Shown here piece after piece: positions 21,233 through 29,753 of a stretch of 36,267 nt of DNA (positions within the stretch are counted from its first letter, which is position 1; every line of letters begins with the position of its first letter). Under the pieces are notes generated by a model. That model saw only the letters and a program-made list of their open reading frames with translations. It did not search any database and was not told the DNA's origin. The stretch covers positions 74,181 through 110,447 of the forward strand of contig JBNGIQ010007833.1 of assembly GCA_049999765.1 (NCBI GenBank). Reading direction: 5' to 3'. This stretch comes from Phaeoceros laevis. Lineage: Eukaryota > Anthocerotophyta > Anthocerotopsida > Notothyladales. The position numbers and the translations under genes are program-made.

Positions 21233-21847
21233 ATCTATGTTTTTAATAGCTATAATAGCAAAATACTCTGCTTTATTGCATGTGGCGGGCCCGATGCAGG
21301 TCCCGGCCTGAACTAGCACTTTTCCTTCTGGGTTTTTTAACACATACCCGATGGCGGCATTGGCTCCCTTCTGTATTGAGGCCCCGTCAAACCATAGTTC
21401 ATGCACATCTTCTCGATTGTCTAACGCAGACTTGGCCATTTTTGGAGTATCGTCCTTTGTCATTGATTGTACACCGGGGCCAGACAGACTATCACTTGCC
21501 GTGGCCATCAAGTCACGCAAGCTCGTTTTTTCTTTCTTCTTTGAGCTGCTTGCGCCAGTTAATACTGGCAGGACTTTATCACTTTCCTTATCAGTGTATG
21601 GCTGCCACGATATTTCTGTGTTGGCATCTTCCAGGACATACCCGCAGAGGCCAGCCTCCAAGCGTTGAAATGTTATAGTCTTGAGTTGGATCTCAAAGGC
21701 CCATCCAGTCAGCTGCATAATCCACTTGGCTATCCTTCCAGTGGGATTGGGCACGGCCATCAAGTACCTGAGAGCATGATGCCTTACCAGAAATACAAAG
21801 TGTGCACCATGCAAGCAGTGATGGAATTTGTCCAGACTCCATATCAT
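21233..21847 (-). pseudogene. Gypsy RNase H tail and archaeal-type second RNase H
   Basis: The frame begins in the end of the first RNase H (HHALRYLM, GRIAKWIMQLTGWAFEI). After a Ser/Lys-rich linker comes ELWFDGASIQKGANAAIGYV and then CNKAEYFAII (21400-21233). FDGAS and AEY supply the first two acidic residues of an archaeal-type RNase H. The frame stops shortly after, so the rest of this domain is missing. Confidence 0.82.
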
Positions 21848-21859
21848 TGTGCATACATA

Positions 21860-23003
21860 CTATTCAATCTTGGAGTAGTTCTTCTCGGCACTGCTTTTTA
21901 TACGGCTGCCAAAGTAGATAGGATGGAACAGCCCAAGCTCCTTGTTTTTCTGGAATACATTGGACTCCAATGAACCTGGCAGTACCTCTATGGATACATA
22001 AAAAGTGGCACTCGAGTTAGGGGGTAGCACCATCACAGTACTTTGCATTTTCAGCTTCAGGTCTTCATACGCCTTCTCACAGGCTGGTGTCCAGGCAAAG
22101 TCAGTATTCTTGCGCGTCAATTTATACAGTGGCAGGGCCACCTCAGTGATCTCAGGCACCAACCTTCTATAATAGCTGCAAGAACATACAAACCCTTTTA
22201 CCTCAGACACATTCTTGGGGGTAGGTAGGTTACAAAATTTGGCAATCTTCTCAGGGTCAACCTGGATGCCATCTTGACTGACTATGTGGCCTAACAGCCT
22301 ACCCCTTTTGATGCAAAAGAAACTTTTACGGAGGTTTAGGCTTAACCTGGCATCAGACAATGCTTGCAGTAAAGCCTCCAGGTTGTGGATGTGCTTGCTC
22401 TGGGGTCCGTAAACAGTAATATTATCAACGAAGATCCTCAGAATCTTCCCTATCAGTTCAACAAGCACTTCAGCCATCCTCCTCTGATAGGAGGCAAAAG
22501 CATCAGTTAGGCCAAAGGGCATTACTCTGTAAGCAAAGATGCCTTCCGGGGTAACAAATGTTGTTTTAAGCTGGTCCTTCTCAGCTACTCTATCTAATCT
22601 GGTGATATCCAGCATAGCAGTCTAGCAGGCTGATCATTTCATTACCAGCTACTTCATTTAGGATGTCATCAATGTGGGGTGTAGGAAAATGATCTTTAAT
22701 AGTGGCGTCGTTAAGAGCCCTGTAATCCACACACATCCTAGGCAAGCCTGACTTTTTCTTAACTACCACAATGGGCGAAATCCATTCAGCATACTTGACA
22801 GGGTAGATAAACTTAGCGTGTAGTAAATTGGCTACCTCATCGTGCACTGACTGCTCATATTCGGGCTTCAGCCTTCTACACTTCTGAATTCTGGGCTTTG
22901 CATCTTCTTTCAAGTCGATGACATGCTCGAAGTCGGGTGTCTGCTTCAGTTCAGTGTAGTTGTCAACAAACACATGCGAGAACCTCGAGAACAGGATGAC
23001 CAA
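21860..23003 (-). pseudogene. Gypsy reverse transcriptase
   Basis: Clear RVT_1 motifs: KKKSGLPRMCVDYRALN, LLDCYAGYHQI, TPEGIFAYRVMPFGLTDA, LGHIVSQDGI and KGFVCSCSYYRRLVPEI. The frame shifts at about 22,610, just after GYHQIR. The catalytic Y/F-x-D-D box reads FVDN, so the second Asp is lost. The following RNase H start (FYVSIEVLPGS) lacks the usual TDAS Asp. Confidence 0.92.
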
Positions 23004-23397
23004 TGCGTCTCTTTTTTTCTGCGATAGATCTATGCTTGCCTACCTTGGCCATCTTGACTTCTCCAGTGGGCGTGCGAAATTCCATGTCTTCAACCTCCTC
23101 GGCAGGCTCCAATGTATTGACCGTGGATTGAGGGCTGACTTGTATCGTGAAACACTGGCCCAGCTCCTCTTCCTCACTCTCTGAGTCTGAGAGCTCGGGT
23201 TCGTTGGCTTCAAGCTCCGGGTCGTCAATTTCCGATGTCTCCATGAGCACCGCCTCGGATGAATCATGATCAGGCACTTCTTTGCATCCCAACAGTGGCT
23301 GTTTCGATGGATGCACTGGAACAGTCACTCTTCTTTCTGGCGGTCCAATCGTTAGGACACCACTCTCCCAATTGTGCTCTGCCTTGACGGTCTCCAG
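22963..23397 (-). pseudogene. Gypsy acidic linker between protease and reverse transcriptase
   Basis: After the stop at 23398-23400 the protease frame resumes with ETVKAEHNWESGVLTIG. It then runs into a Glu/Asp/Ser-rich linker (PELSDSESEEEELGQ) leading to the reverse transcriptase. The stop replaces the Trp of the conserved end of the protease domain. Confidence 0.7.
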
Positions 23398-24048
23398 TCA
23401 TGGCTGGCCCAGCAGCACGGAATATCCCACCTCTTTAAGTCTGAACACTGTGAAAGGTATGATCGTCACGATGCCTCCCACCGCGACTTTTACTTGATCA
23501 ATTTTGCCAACTACTGTCAGGCGCTCGTAGGATGGACCCACGAATGACTGGCTGCAGTGCTTCACAGATTTTGCAGGTATTCCAAGTGTGCCTAGCCATG
23601 CCTCGTTGATGACGTTCGTTGATGATCCTCCGTCAATTAGAGCGTCAGGCACTGACACTTCATTCACTCTGGCCATCAATTTGGGCGCGCCCCTGATGCT
23701 GTGGACAATAGCTGCCACAGTCCGATCTTCTGTGTGGGCATGGCGGCCCTCCTTCCTTGGACGGGTGCTCAGGGCTGTCTGCAACTCCTTCTTTGCTCCA
23801 GGCGCAATGGCCAGCAGCTGCTTCAAGTTTATATCCAGCTTCCTTGATCCCAGACCCTCCACAATCGAGTAGGGCACCGCATGTTGAGAAATTGGCGGCA
23901 GTAGCTGTGCCTTCTTCCTTCGTCGGGGAGCTCTTACTGGCGCATCTGTCATGATTACCTCGTTGCTGGCCGGTGTGGCTGCAAGGCGCGGCTCCTTGGG
24001 TGGCTGCATCTCAGCCATCACTCCAATTTCATGCTTGCTAGAGAACAC
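23398..24048 (-). pseudogene. Gypsy aspartic protease region
   Basis: A retropepsin-like domain is recognised by LIDGGSSTNVI (active site D-G-G/S; ALIDGGSS near 23,630), followed by VVGKIDQVKVAVGG and VLLGQP. The frame ends in TGA at 23400-23398, where the family has a Trp codon (LGxPWL), a one-base nonsense change. Confidence 0.82.
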
Positions 24049-24191
24049 ACGTCCTGGATCAACATTTCTTTCATGATGATGTTGACAGCAACAGTATTCT
24101 CACTGCTTGAAGGGGCAGAGCTGGGTGACGGGGCTGCCGCAGGCTTCCAGGCTTTGTCTCCTCCTCGAATTTGAGGATTGGGGTTCCTCGG

Positions 24192-24287
24192 ACAGCGTCG
24201 AATGCTGTGTCCTTGGACACCACAGCCAGCACAGAACGCCTATGGGCACACGTCTGCCATATGCTCAGTACTACTACATTTGTAACA
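24192..24287 (-). pseudogene. two CCHC zinc knuckles of the Gypsy Gag
   Basis: Two CX2CX4HX4C knuckles lie back to back on the minus strand: CYKCSSTEHMADVC (24287-24246) and CAGCGVQGHSIRRC (24233-24192). A stop codon (CCATAG) follows the first knuckle, so this Gag is interrupted. Confidence 0.85.
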
Positions 24288-24561
24288 TTGGCGCACCCCT
24301 GGGGTGCTGGCAGCTTGGCCTCGATAGCCATTTCCGGCTCCACGATAAGGACCAGGTGCCGGAGGCTTAGGCTGGATCGTCGCAACCGGTGCAGGCGTAC
24401 TCACCTAGCATCGCGCCAGCTCTTGGCGTACAATTTTTGCAACTTCATCGCTGTTGGCATACCCGTTGCCGTTGCCGTTACCGTTTCCACCGTTGCCGCT
24501 ACGGCGCAAGTATCGTTTTTTGTCTAAGGCCATGTCGAAAACCTCTTGCAAGGACTTAGAG

Positions 24562-24840
24562 CGCGAGTCCTAAAGGGTCTGAATGTATCAAGCCTTCTGC
24601 CAGGCCGTGCGGTGGGCCCGCGCCCGCGTCCGCGCCCGCGTGGAGTTCATTCTCTCTCTCTTGCGCTTGCCGTGAACCGGCAACGGTAACATTTCCCGAT
24701 CGCGGCGGACGGCTGTCCGCCACCGGAACTGCCCTCGCATGCCATCACCGGATAGCTGTAACTAACCGGCGTCGGAACTGCCCTCGCATGCCATCACCGG
24801 ATAGCTGTAACTAACCGGCGTCGGTGCCCTAACTCCCAAC
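24562..24840 (+). repeat. left TIR, with internal 49-bp duplication
   Basis: The left inverted repeat is longer than the right one. It carries a second copy of a 49-bp segment (24724-24772 and 24773-24821) and an extra GCCCGCGTCC-type unit near 24630. The right TIR has one copy of each. Confidence 0.88.
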
Positions 24841-25232
24841 GCCCAAGTTCCTTGCACTCGAATCCTTGCACACTTCACCGATCCCATTCCGTTGTGTCGC
24901 CTCCAACCGTGCAGGGTGTTTGTGCGAAGTAAGCGAAAGCGCAAGAGGCGCCCCCTTCGTGCCCGACTCCCTGCTTGCGTTTTTCGTGCGAAGCAAGAGC
25001 ACCTCCATGGATTTACCAGAAACGTAGGCAAGAGGCTCGCCCTTTCTACTCGGTCTTGTATGTAGCCTGCAATTTTCAGGCCTACAAAGCGCATGTCCAA
25101 AGTACCTGTCCAAAGTACCAGGTACATGGTGCTGTGATGAAATCATGGCAGCAAGCATAATATTATGAATGTTTGTCACGTTCATGTAACAAGGATCTGG
25201 ATACAATCGGTATTCAGTACTAGTAATTGTTC

Positions 25233-25289
25233 TAGGCTCATCTATACCGTCCTAGGCCTTGTTTTAGGCTCATCTATACTGTCCTAGGC
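25233..25289 (+). repeat. 25-bp direct repeat inside the TIR element
   Basis: Two near-identical copies, 25233-25257 and 25265-25289 (TAGGCTCATCTATAC, then GTCCTAGGC). They lie just before a TATATAAG box (25301-25308) and an AATAAA (25333-25338), a layout like the U3-R part of an LTR. Confidence 0.8.
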
Positions 25290-25535
25290 GTGTGAGAAAC
25301 TATATAAGCATCTCTGTCTCTATACACTATGTAATAAAACCTTGTACACTGTATGTAACAAAATGTTGGGCCTCCTCACCAACCTATTGTGGCCTTCTCA
25401 CCTTTTGTGGTCTCTTGACGAACCTCCCATACGCTGCACAAGCAGCTTCGTGCAGCTACAAGCTGTTCGCCACCGGGCACGTTAGGGCACGTTTCGATTT
25501 TCGACGAGAGTTAGGGCACGGTTGGGAGTTAGGGG

Positions 25536-25753
25536 GTTGGGAGTTAGGGTGCCGACGCCGGTTAGTTACAGCTATCCGGTGATGGCATGCGAGGGCAATT
25601 CCGGTGGCGGACAGCCGTCCGCCGCGAACGGGAAATGTTACCATTGCCCGTTCACGGCAAGCGCAAGAGAGAGAGAATGAACGCCACGCGGGCGCGGGCC
25701 CACCGCACGGCCTGGCAGAAGGCTTGATACATTCGGACCCTTTAGGACTCGCG
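25536..25753 (-). repeat. right TIR
   Basis: 218 bp, inverted relative to the left TIR with a few mismatches. Just inside it lies a short array of GTTGGGAGTTAGGG-type units (25521-25550). Confidence 0.88.
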
Positions 25754-25761
25754 ACTTAGAG

Positions 25762-26240
25762 ACTTGTATCTTCCATAGAGTCTTGGAAAGATTCCTTTAA
25801 CAGCCCTCTTAAGAACAGTCTTTTGATCGTTGCCTTCTGGAGGTCCGTTGGGTCAACAAGTTTTTCTAGCAATTTTTTTACACGGCATACGTAGGAAGCG
25901 GGCCATTCATTTACTTCTTGTTGGAGCTGGAAGAGCTTGGCCCAAATTTTTTCCGAGAAGTCGTCTGATCTGAAATGGGATAGGAACGCTTCAAGGAGTT
26001 GTGACCAATCTTTTCTTCGATCGTCAGGCTGAGTACGGTACCATTCTGCACCCATGTCTCGTAAAGAACACCCGAATCGTTTCGCAAACTTTTTCTCTTG
26101 ACATACTCCGTTCCCGAGCCACTACTGCTCGAATTTTTCAACATGGTCGTCCGTATCTTCATTGTCATAGCCTGAGAACTCTGGGCATGTGACGGCCAGG
26201 CAGCCAAGACAAGAGTCCTTGTGACGGGGTCCATACTCAA
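25762..26240 (-). pseudogene. Gypsy Gag (Retrotrans_gag) core
   Basis: The frame has GAEWYRTQPDDRRKDWSQLL, FLSHFRSDDFSEKIWAKLF, LQQEVNEWPASYVCRVKKLL and ATIKRLFLRGL, the usual plant Gypsy Gag pattern. Upstream parts (25911-26240) are in another frame, so a frameshift is present. The frame ends where the TIR element is inserted. Across the insertion, Gag continues with LQEVFDMALDKKRYLRR in a shifted frame. Confidence 0.85.
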
Positions 26241-26468
26241 TTTTCATGATATGGTTTTTAGCTGATTGGAACAATAGAGTATCATACAAACTCAGTCAGA
26301 GATTTTTCTTGCCTCGAAGGCCGTTTCACACTTGCAGGCGCACAAATCTCTCAGACTTTTTAACAGACCCGCCGGACAGGAGAACCCTCCTTTTTGGCTA
26401 GTCTCTCACAAATCGATCTTAGAATCTAAACAAGCATCTTGTCAAGGTCCCTAGTGTGGTCGCCAAAA
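26241..26468 (-). other. Gypsy leader between LTR and Gag, with possible primer-binding site
   Basis: Directly inside the LTR end the minus strand reads TTTTGGCGACCACACTAGGG, the position of a primer-binding site. I cannot name the tRNA. The rest is untranslated leader. Confidence 0.5.
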
Positions 26469-26973
26469 TGTTAAAGTGGGGTTTTCCTTGCAATCTGGCG
26501 TGGCTCGATTACAAGATGCTTGGTGACACGCACCAGTCAACAGGACAGCAGGTAGATGAGGCCCGACAGGCACGAGTCACGGAAGGACGGGAAGCTGGCA
26601 AACCTCTTCGGCTAGGCACAACCAGGTGCAAGGGGCCCAAACAGTTCTGATCCCGAACAAACCTAGTGCAAAAGGGCCAAGCCCGGATTGCCTCAGGTAT
26701 GCCGTTCAACAAGACCTGCACCCGCGCTTACAGTTCTGGCCAGACCTTGGCTGAATTAGTCATCAGCGTACCGTACAATGCAAATGGCTAAGTAGGCTTA
26801 GCAAAAGAAGCACGAAGGCAAAAACACAATTACCAAACACTCCCAAGTTAAGTAGGACACAGACACCGAGATTGGTGGAGCAACACAGCTCTCGTTTTCT
26901 GCCTAAGCAGCTTGTTAATGAGCCTGCCGGAACTTCACGGACGGAACTGGGATACAACTAGCCCGAGGGGCTG

Positions 26974-26979
26974 TTTATA
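26974..26979 (-). promoter_or_regulatory. TATA box of the Gypsy LTR
   Basis: TATAAA on the minus strand, in the element's orientation, inside the LTR and upstream of the GC-rich GCCCCTCGGGC stretch. Confidence 0.55.
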
Positions 26980-27067
26980 GTACGGCTCGGCGTAGGGTGC
27001 AAGCCAACACCGTATCGCATACTTAGGATTTTCTAACTGGAAGTGAACATCTAGTCCGGCCACGCGG

Positions 27068-27191
27068 GTTTTCATCGTCACTACTTTCTCACACTTAATT
27101 TCTATTTTTCACCTCTTTTAACGACCCTCGTTTTCATCGTCACTACTTTCTCACACTTAATTTCCATTTTTCACCTCTTTTAACGACCCTC
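27068..27191. repeat. 62-bp tandem duplication in the Gypsy LTR
   Basis: Two copies, 27068-27129 and 27130-27191, nearly identical, in the U3 part of the LTR. U3 tandem repeats often act as enhancers; that role is inferred. Confidence 0.9.
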
Positions 27192-27377
27192 GAAATCTAT
27201 CTCCGACAGGTCCGACACCATATTTCTTACGATGAAAGGAAGGGTACATACTACATCACTTCGAGAGTGCATGTAATTTTTTACTCGATATCGATGTGGC
27301 AAACGTAGGACCACTTTACAACATTCGGACTATACATATGGTACAAACGTAAAACAAAAAAAGAATTCCCAAGTGCT

Positions 27378-29753
27378 CTAACCACAACCGGGATCCGATA
27401 ATAAATGTATGCCTGCGTTTTCCGTCAACTTCCGCGTCAAATTTGCTAGGTCGCTCATTGCATCCCGCAAATGTTCTAGTGAAGCCTCCTTATTATCCGA
27501 AGAGCTCTTCCCTGCATTCCCACCACCTACCCCAGCAAGTTCGGGGTCGGGTTCCCTAGACTCACCGGCTTCTGTGGCTACAAGCTCGTGACTGAGTTCA
27601 GCTAATCTGTACAAAGCCGACATAGACGTCTCAGCTTCCAGCTTGGCCACCTCCAACTCCAATTCCAACCTGTGGACATCCTCTGCAGCTTCCAGTAACC
27701 CCTCCATGTCAACTTCAGACCCAGTAGCCTCGTCCACCTCCTTGAAACGCATTTCACCTAGCCGTGTCAACTGCAGAGCAGCCCTAGCAATCCCAGACTG
27801 CTTCAGTTCCTGCTCCTTATTTACCAGGGCCCTTTGGGCGTTCAAGAGCTCCTCGTTCTTTTCTTTGAGGCACTCCTTGACAGCTTCCAACTCAGCGACC
27901 ACTTCCTTCCCTCGAAGCTCATTCCCAACCGACTGCTCGTACAATCTTTGCAACCGCAACTCCTTCTCCAATAGAACCCGGTTCGTAGCAAACAACTGGA
28001 AATTGGTCTGTAGCAGAACGGAGGCTTCATCACAAAGAGAAGAAGCTGAGCCCCTGGTGGAATCCACCAACAGCCTCGACAGAGAGCTGATCTGTTCCAC
28101 CACAGACGTGGCCTCAGCAAGCTTCAGCCTGCTCTCGTCCAAATCCTCCTTGATGAGGAGCATCTGATCATCCTTCTCCTGCAGTGCCAACATTGCTGCG
28201 GCGAGCTGTTGCTCCTTCTCTTTGAGAAGAGCTCGCGCCTCTGCAACATCTCGCTCCAAACTGCGGATTCGCAGCTCGGCCAGTTGCAACTCGTAACTCC
28301 TATCTTCCAATGCCTGTTTCACATCCGCGAACTCGGTCTTGAGCTCCTTGATCTCCACTCTTGCCGCCTTCAAGTCGGCACCTCTTTGTTGTAATGCGGC
28401 TACGGAGCTCGCAAGCTCCAAACCCCGCTGCTCAAGCTCCCGCTTGATAGCATCCAGCTCTGCGAGTGCGTTCTTCAGGGCACTGGTCTCTTGCACCAGC
28501 TGCAACTGAAGATCGGAGGTGTGCTTCTTCTCCGCAGCCAATTCATCTTCCAAGTTCTTATAAGCAATGTGCGAGAGCTTGACTGCCTTTTGCTCTTGCG
28601 CTAGCTTCACAAGACCGGATTCCAACTCCTCCGCCTGCGCTTTCATAGTCTGCCTCTGCGCTTCCAGCTGCCTCTCCTGCTGGCGGAGCAGCACACCCTG
28701 CTCTTCCACGGTACGCCGGAAATCCGCAACGCTAGCCTGCGAGATCTTCAGCTCTTCCTGCACTTCCGCCAACAGGCCCCGCACTCTGGCCAGCTCCTTG
28801 TCCACGAGACTGGTGCTGGATTTCTCTTTTCGCAGCTCCAGCCGCAATTCCTGCTCCAGGGACTTCATTTCGCCCTCCGTTTGCAGCCAGACAACCACAC
28901 GGTCCCCTAAATCCGCCTCCGTCTCCTGCAACCTTTTACGCTTGTCCTGGATCTCGGTGTCAAGGCCGACCATGCGCTCATCCTGCTCCTTGAGCGCATC
29001 CCGCAGAATCTCCAGCTCCTGGCCCAGGCCGGTCACCAGCTGGATGGTGTTTCGCAACTCTGCATCCCTAGCCTTGAGCTCCGAACCCGCTTTAGCCAGC
29101 TCCGTGTCCTTATCCAGCAACAGAGTCCGCAACCGTCCCAATTCCGCCTCCTTCACGGCTAGGGCACTCCGCGCGCCGCCGAGCTCCGCTTCTCGCTCCA
29201 ACACCAGCCGCTTGGCCTTCTGCAGCTCCCCGGTCTGCACGGCCAGCAGCTTCTGCGATATGCTCATGTCCGTCTTCTTGTCCGTGTAGGTAGCCTGGAC
29301 GGCCGCCAACTCCTTCTCCCGCTTCTGCAGCTCCGCCCTGGACATATGCACCTCCCACTGCTCCGCCTTGAGGGCCTTCTCCGCCGACCTCAGCTCCTCC
29401 TCCTTGATCCGCAACGCCGTCAGCACCTCGGTGAGATCCGTCTCGAGAGCATTCACGGCCCACTCCAAGGGAAGACTACTCTCGTCTTGTCCTCCAGCTT
29501 GCGCAGGCTGCTTCTGACGCTCCGCCTGCAAAAAGAGCCGCTCCAGCGCTTCCCTCACCGCATCCCCCTGTGCTCCACCGCTCCCAGTCAGACCGTCGGA
29601 AGGCCTGTCCAGAACCGCCCGGATGAGCCCCGGCGTCCGCCTCCGCTTCCCTGCCATGGCCACTACCACCTGTAGCTGCTGCTGCAGCTGGCAGCTCCCA
29701 TACTTCCCTTGGGCCCCCATAGTCACTCCCCGGCAGGATGCCAACACCGCCAT
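27378..29753 (-). CDS. long coiled-coil protein, MRC/PII1-like (chloroplast starch initiation)
   Basis: 791 aa in one exon from ATG 29753 to TAG 27378. Residues 1-55 are basic, Ser/Gln-rich and poor in acidic residues, consistent with a transit peptide. From about 105 to 700 the protein is almost continuous heptad coiled coil with repeated units such as KEAELGRLRTLLLDKDTEL and ALKEQDERM. The stretch LQEKDDQMLLIKEDLDESRL followed by KLAEATSVVEQISSLSRLLV resembles the Arabidopsis myosin-resembling chloroplast protein MRC/PII1 (At4g32190), which binds starch synthase 4 and helps start starch granules. The similar length (about 780 aa there) and the position of a C-terminal helical block (LEVAKLEAETSMSALYRLAE) agree. 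This rests on memory, and coiled coils mislead easily; any long plastid coiled-coil protein is the alternative. Confidence 0.55.
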   Translation of the reverse strand: MAVLASCRGVTMGAQGKYGSCQLQQQLQVVVAMAGKRRRTPGLIRAVLDRPSDGLTGSGGAQGDAVREALERLFLQAERQKQPAQAGGQDESSLPLEWAVNALETDLTEVLTALRIKEEELRSAEKALKAEQWEVHMSRAELQKREKELAAVQATYTDKKTDMSISQKLLAVQTGELQKAKRLVLEREAELGGARSALAVKEAELGRLRTLLLDKDTELAKAGSELKARDAELRNTIQLVTGLGQELEILRDALKEQDERMVGLDTEIQDKRKRLQETEADLGDRVVVWLQTEGEMKSLEQELRLELRKEKSSTSLVDKELARVRGLLAEVQEELKISQASVADFRRTVEEQGVLLRQQERQLEAQRQTMKAQAEELESGLVKLAQEQKAVKLSHIAYKNLEDELAAEKKHTSDLQLQLVQETSALKNALAELDAIKRELEQRGLELASSVAALQQRGADLKAARVEIKELKTEFADVKQALEDRSYELQLAELRIRSLERDVAEARALLKEKEQQLAAAMLALQEKDDQMLLIKEDLDESRLKLAEATSVVEQISSLSRLLVDSTRGSASSLCDEASVLLQTNFQLFATNRVLLEKELRLQRLYEQSVGNELRGKEVVAELEAVKECLKEKNEELLNAQRALVNKEQELKQSGIARAALQLTRLGEMRFKEVDEATGSEVDMEGLLEAAEDVHRLELELEVAKLEAETSMSALYRLAELSHELVATEAGESREPDPELAGVGGGNAGKSSSDNKEASLEHLRDAMSDLANLTRKLTENAGIHLLSDPGCG

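Larger units (their letters stand above)
24562..25753. mobile_element. non-autonomous DNA transposon with long TIRs (MULE- or hAT-like) inside the Gypsy gag
   Basis: 1,192 bp with long terminal inverted repeats: left 24562-24840, right 25536-25753. Both start CGCGAGTCCTAAAGGGTC and stay highly similar over more than 200 bp. The target-site duplication is ACTTAGAG. Long TIRs with an 8-9 bp duplication are typical of Mutator-like elements; 8 bp also fits hAT. There is no transposase, and short ORFs inside match nothing I know. The element separates the Gypsy Gag core (25762-26240) from its zinc knuckles (24192-24287), so it landed in an already existing Gypsy copy. Confidence 0.92.
24554..25761. 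repeat. 8-bp target-site duplication of the TIR element
   Basis: ACTTAGAG occurs directly outside both element ends (24554-24561 and 25754-25761). A 9-bp reading (GACTTAGAG) is also possible if the TIR is taken one base shorter at the right end. Confidence 0.88.
21233..27217 (-). mobile_element. decayed Ty3/Gypsy element with two RNase H domains (Tat-like), 3' truncated
   Basis: On the minus strand the order is LTR (27217-26469), Gag, zinc knuckles, protease, reverse transcriptase, RNase H, then a second archaeal-type RNase H that is cut off at about 21,233. A second RNase H is a mark of the Tat/Ogre/Retand lineage. No integrase or 3' LTR follows before the Copia LTR at 21181. The gag is split by a TIR transposon (24562-25753). 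Stops and frameshifts occur in every gene, so the copy is dead. Confidence 0.9.
26469..27217 (-). repeat. Gypsy 5' LTR
   Basis: On the minus strand it runs from TGTCGGACC (27217) to CTTTAACA (26470-26469 region), about 749 bp with TG...CA ends. A TATAAA box is present in the same orientation (26979-26974). The other LTR is not in the window, so the outer end is uncertain; 27220 is an alternative. Confidence 0.65.

Noticed and set aside
28567-29289. 240-codon Ser/Arg-rich plus-strand frame
   Set aside because: Complement of the coiled-coil gene; Ser/Cys/Arg richness is what the complement of Glu/Leu/Ala codons gives.
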